In this document: piece after piece, positions 61,356-64,000 of the stretch | How the letters are laid out: each line of letters starts with the position of its first letter | Position numbering within the stretch: position 1 is the stretch's first letter | Assembly: GCF_009757775.1 (NCBI RefSeq) | Contig: NZ_RHLK01000004.1 | Coordinates: 62,001 to 126,000 of the forward strand | Direction of reading: 5' to 3' | Origin: Paenibacillus lutrae | GTDB taxonomy: Bacteria; Bacillota; Bacilli; Paenibacillales; NBRC-103111 | DNA: 64,000 nt | Program-made: the position numbers and the translations under genes | Notes under the pieces: model-generated | The model's input: only the letters and a program-made list of their open reading frames with translations | Databases searched by the model: none | What the model was told of the DNA's origin: nothing

Positions 61356-63203
61356 TCACTTTCCCTCCCGGTCAGAGCGGAATTCCGACGGTGTCTGCCC
61401 GGTGAACTTTTTGAACAGCTGACTGAAATATTTGATGTCCTCATATCCGACCTTCTTGGCTACCTCGCCGATCTTGATCGGCGTCTCGCTCAGAATTTCG
61501 GCAGCCCGCCGGATGCGCTCCCGCATGACGAACTCAATATAGGTAACGCCGGTTTCGCGTTTGAATACTTCACTGAAATGATTCGGATTCACATGGACAT
61601 GGCCTGCCACCTGCTGGAGAGTCAGCGCATGATCCAGATTGTCCTGAATATACGAAATCGCTCTCTTCACGTAGAGAACCCCATCCTGGGACAAGTACTG
61701 ATAATAGGTCTCCATGATCACGCGCAGCCGTTTGTACAAGGTGTCCTTCATGCTTCCCGGATCTCCCAGCCCGTCTCCTGCCGTGCCCGGAGACAGTCTG
61801 AGGTCATCCGGCGCAGCAGCATGCTCCGTGTCCGACTGCTCGCCCAGAGACGGCAGAAGCCGCGGCAGATCCGTCAGGCCCAGCGCGGAGGCCGTCCTCT
61901 CCAGCCATCGGTGGGCGGCAATCACAACTGACTGCGAGTACGCCTGCAGAGAAGCGGGCGTCGCATCGGGGGTTACCAGCGCCGCATCCATCACCCGCTC
62001 CACGAAGTGGCGCAGGTCGATGGGATTGCCGCTCTTCAGCAGCACCGCGAGCTCCGACTCCTCTTCCTTCGAGCAGACAGTCCGGCCGCCTTTGCGCCCC
62101 TTGACCGTCTCGCTCAGCAGCAGCAGCTCGCTGCCGGTTATGCTACGGAAGGATGCCGCATAGACCGCCTCGCGGTACGAATGCGGCAGCTGCGCGAGCC
62201 CGCGCACGGGACTGCCCGCAGCGGCGAACAGCACGCATTTCAGCTTGTCTGAAATGCGTGCAAGCTCGCTGCGCAGCGCCTCCGTACCGAGATCGTCGGT
62301 GCGCAGCACGGCGAGAATGTCGCCCTGACGCTGCAGCGTCTCGCAGGGGAGCAGTTCGCCGAGCATATTATCCACGGCGAAGCGGAGCAGGCCGCCGGAG
62401 GCGCGTGTGTCGCCCCAGCCCTGTACGCTGATCAGGAGTACCTGCAGCCGGGGCTCCTGATCAGCGCAAGGCTGGGCGGCAGCACCCGCGGGCGGCATAG
62501 ACCCGGCGTGCGCCCGCGCCGCAGTCCTGCTCGGCTGCCGCTCACCTTCTCCATGCGGCTGGTCAGCCCCGTGCCGCCCGTCCGCTGCCTGCCGGGCGGC
62601 ACCGGACCGCCCCGGAAGACTCTCTGCAGGCAGCAGCTTGCGTGAATCGGACAGCTCCGGCTCCCCGTCTTCTCCTGCCTGAGCCGGGGCTGCCAGTCCA
62701 AGCCTGCCGAGCAGCCGGGGCAGCTGCTTCAGTGACTCGGGGTCGTCGACCCCCTCCGTCACGAGCCGCTCCAGCATCTTGCTGCGGTAAGCTTTGCGCT
62801 GCATGTTATCGGCCTTATGAGCCTCCCATTTGCTGAGCAGCCGCTGCTTCGCCTTCATCACCGCACGGATAATTTCATCCGGACGGCTTGATTTGAGCAA
62901 ATAGTCGCCAATACCGCTGCGGATAGCTTGCTGTACATAGGCAAAATCATCGTACCCCGTCAACACGATGATCTCTGTCTCCGGCAGCACTTGCTTAACC
63001 TTCTCCGCCATCGTAATCCCGTCCATTCCGCCCATGCGGATATCCGTAAGAATGATATGCGGATGCTCGGAGGCAATACGCTCCAGAGCCTCCTCCGCAG
63101 ACTCGGCGGACCGCAGCAGCCTGAAGCCCATCTCCTCCCATTGGATGACTGTACTCAGTCCGGTGCGGATAATGACTTCGTCGTCGACAATCAGAATATT
63201 CAT
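61356..63203 (-). CDS. YesN-like response regulator with AraC-type DNA-binding domain
   Basis: 615 residues. The receiver domain (1-125) has Asp pair in ILIVDDEV, phosphoacceptor in IILTDIRMGG and Lys in YLLKSSRP. The C-terminal 105 residues have two helix-turn-helices (LTLQQVAGHVHVNPNHFSEVFKRETG and IKIGEVAKKVGYEDIKYFSQLFKKFTG). Between them lies a large middle part with an Ala/Pro/Gly/Arg-rich insertion at about 165-255, coded by very GC-rich DNA. It overlaps the kinase gene by four bases and probably controls the sugar transporter. Confidence 0.92.
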   Translation of the reverse strand: MNILIVDDEVIIRTGLSTVIQWEEMGFRLLRSAESAEEALERIASEHPHIILTDIRMGGMDGITMAEKVKQVLPETEIIVLTGYDDFAYVQQAIRSGIGDYLLKSSRPDEIIRAVMKAKQRLLSKWEAHKADNMQRKAYRSKMLERLVTEGVDDPESLKQLPRLLGRLGLAAPAQAGEDGEPELSDSRKLLPAESLPGRSGAARQAADGRHGADQPHGEGERQPSRTAARAHAGSMPPAGAAAQPCADQEPRLQVLLISVQGWGDTRASGGLLRFAVDNMLGELLPCETLQRQGDILAVLRTDDLGTEALRSELARISDKLKCVLFAAAGSPVRGLAQLPHSYREAVYAASFRSITGSELLLLSETVKGRKGGRTVCSKEEESELAVLLKSGNPIDLRHFVERVMDAALVTPDATPASLQAYSQSVVIAAHRWLERTASALGLTDLPRLLPSLGEQSDTEHAAAPDDLRLSPGTAGDGLGDPGSMKDTLYKRLRVIMETYYQYLSQDGVLYVKRAISYIQDNLDHALTLQQVAGHVHVNPNHFSEVFKRETGVTYIEFVMRERIRRAAEILSETPIKIGEVAKKVGYEDIKYFSQLFKKFTGQTPSEFRSDREGK

Positions 63204-64000
63204 AATCCAGCTCCTTCTATGACCGGTATCGTAAAGGTAATAATCGTTCCCTCACCTACCCGGCTGCGTATATGCAGGCCGGCTTCCGGGCCGTAATGAA
63301 GCTGCAGCCTGCGGTGAACATTGCGCAGCCCGTAGCTGCCCGGAACAACAGGCTCATCCGCCGTTTCGGACAATGCAGCACGAATTTCGTTAACCTTATC
63401 CGGATCGATACCCACCCCGGTATCTTCGACCATGAATGTAATTTCGGTACCCATCTGCTGGACGTAGACACAGATCTTCCCTGTCTCCGCCTGCTTCTGA
63501 ATGCCGTGAATAAGCGCATTCTCGATCAGGGGCTGCAGAAGCAGCTTCAAGACCTTCTTCTGCCTGATTTCAGAATCTACAATAAAATCAATCGTAAACT
63601 TATCCGGATAGCGGACCGCCTGAATGGCCGCATAATGCTGCGCATGCGAGATTTCCTGCTGCACCTCGCAGAACTCGGAACCTTTGTTCAGGCTGAAACG
63701 CAGGAAGTCACTCAAATGTCCTACCATTTCGGCTATTTTCATATCGTTGCTCATCAGCGCCATCCAATGCACCGAGGACAGCGTGTTATATAGAAAGTGA
63801 GGATGAATTTGCGCTTGAAGCGCCAACATGTCCGTTTCTTTCTTGCGGGCTTCATTGCGCTTAACCTGCTCGGTCAGACGCTCAATACGGTCACTGAGCC
63901 GGTTATAGCTTCTCATCAGCTGCCCGACTTCATCTGCGGATGTAACGGGCAAAGGTTTCATCGGTTCTTCCGGATCGGTATCCTTCAGGAAACGCGTCAG
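63200..64000 (-). CDS. YesM-like sensor histidine kinase (5' end outside the window)
   Basis: The last 266 residues are seen. The end of a HAMP domain (TSADEVGQLMRSYNRLSDRIERL) leads to the HisKA-7TM/His_kinase motif QIHPHFLYNTL with the phosphorylated His, and then an ATPase domain (LLLQPLIENALIHG, EDTGVGI, GSYGLRNVHRRLQLHYG). Earlier transmembrane and extracellular parts lie past the right edge, so the start codon is not visible. It pairs with the YesN-like regulator (ATGA overlap). Confidence 0.93.
   Translation of the reverse strand: MTRFLKDTDPEEPMKPLPVTSADEVGQLMRSYNRLSDRIERLTEQVKRNEARKKETDMLALQAQIHPHFLYNTLSSVHWMALMSNDMKIAEMVGHLSDFLRFSLNKGSEFCEVQQEISHAQHYAAIQAVRYPDKFTIDFIVDSEIRQKKVLKLLLQPLIENALIHGIQKQAETGKICVYVQQMGTEITFMVEDTGVGIDPDKVNEIRAALSETADEPVVPGSYGLRNVHRRLQLHYGPEAGLHIRSRVGEGTIITFTIPVIEGAGL

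Noticed and set aside
1-64000. CRISPR array, prophage or complete insertion sequence
   Set aside because: No regularly spaced repeats, integrase, transposase or phage structural genes were recognised anywhere in the window.

Overview
The window reads as chromosomal DNA of an endospore-forming, low-GC-lineage Gram-positive bacterium, most likely a Paenibacillus or close relative. The supporting signs are a gerP spore-permeability operon, a YheC/YheD coat protein, a small spore-protein-like gene, CcpA-type cre sites, AGGAGG-type ribosome binding sites, a YesM/YesN pair beside a sugar ABC transporter, and many Rho-independent terminators. Species assignment is inference; there is no rRNA or tRNA in the window to settle it.

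Layout: 0.3-6.5 kb holds housekeeping genes (mutY, acpS, nadE) and a secreted modular chitinase with two cre sites and short leader ORFs in its upstream region. 7-12 kb holds a bacilliredoxin, a tiny spore-protein-like gene, a phage-shock/Lia-type envelope stress operon (LiaI-like, PspA, PspC, PspA) and a flavoprotein. 12-17 kb is mixed: small unknown proteins, an HMGL-like aldolase and a lipid-anchored FAD oxidoreductase. 17.3-21.5 kb is a class Ib ribonucleotide reductase operon (nrdI-nrdE-nrdF) behind a cobalamin riboswitch and a strong terminator. 21.8-27.3 kb contains a TauE-like exporter, two related lipoprotein genes that both carry a frameshift, and a small MarR regulon (MFS transporter, marR, WrbA-type oxidoreductase) tied together by three similar operators. 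27.5-43.8 kb contains two complete two-component systems, sporulation genes (YheCD-like, Hsp20-like, gerP operon), a VOC protein, a DacF-like carboxypeptidase, a soluble six-PAS hybrid kinase, a YflT-like stress protein and YwmB.

43.9-54.4 kb is the most distinctive region: a tightly packed minus-strand operon read from one near-consensus promoter. It encodes an acyl carrier protein, a PGM1/BtrJ-like ATP-grasp ligase, a GT1-type glycosyltransferase, a radical SAM/SPASM enzyme, a three-gene ABC exporter, an MDR dehydrogenase, a GH3 glycosidase and a BtrH-like protein. The set looks like a small biosynthetic cluster for an aminoacylated glycoside, partly reminiscent of the butirosin side-chain machinery, but without the butirosin decarboxylase or flavin enzymes.

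54.8-56.9 kb is an MFS efflux gene with its TetR repressor and three matching palindromic operators. 57-64 kb has two small proteins and a CUT1 sugar ABC transporter (binding lipoprotein and two permeases, no ATPase) followed upstream by a YesN-like regulator and a YesM-like sensor kinase that runs off the right edge. Starts were chosen from ribosome binding sites; several differ from the longest open frame.
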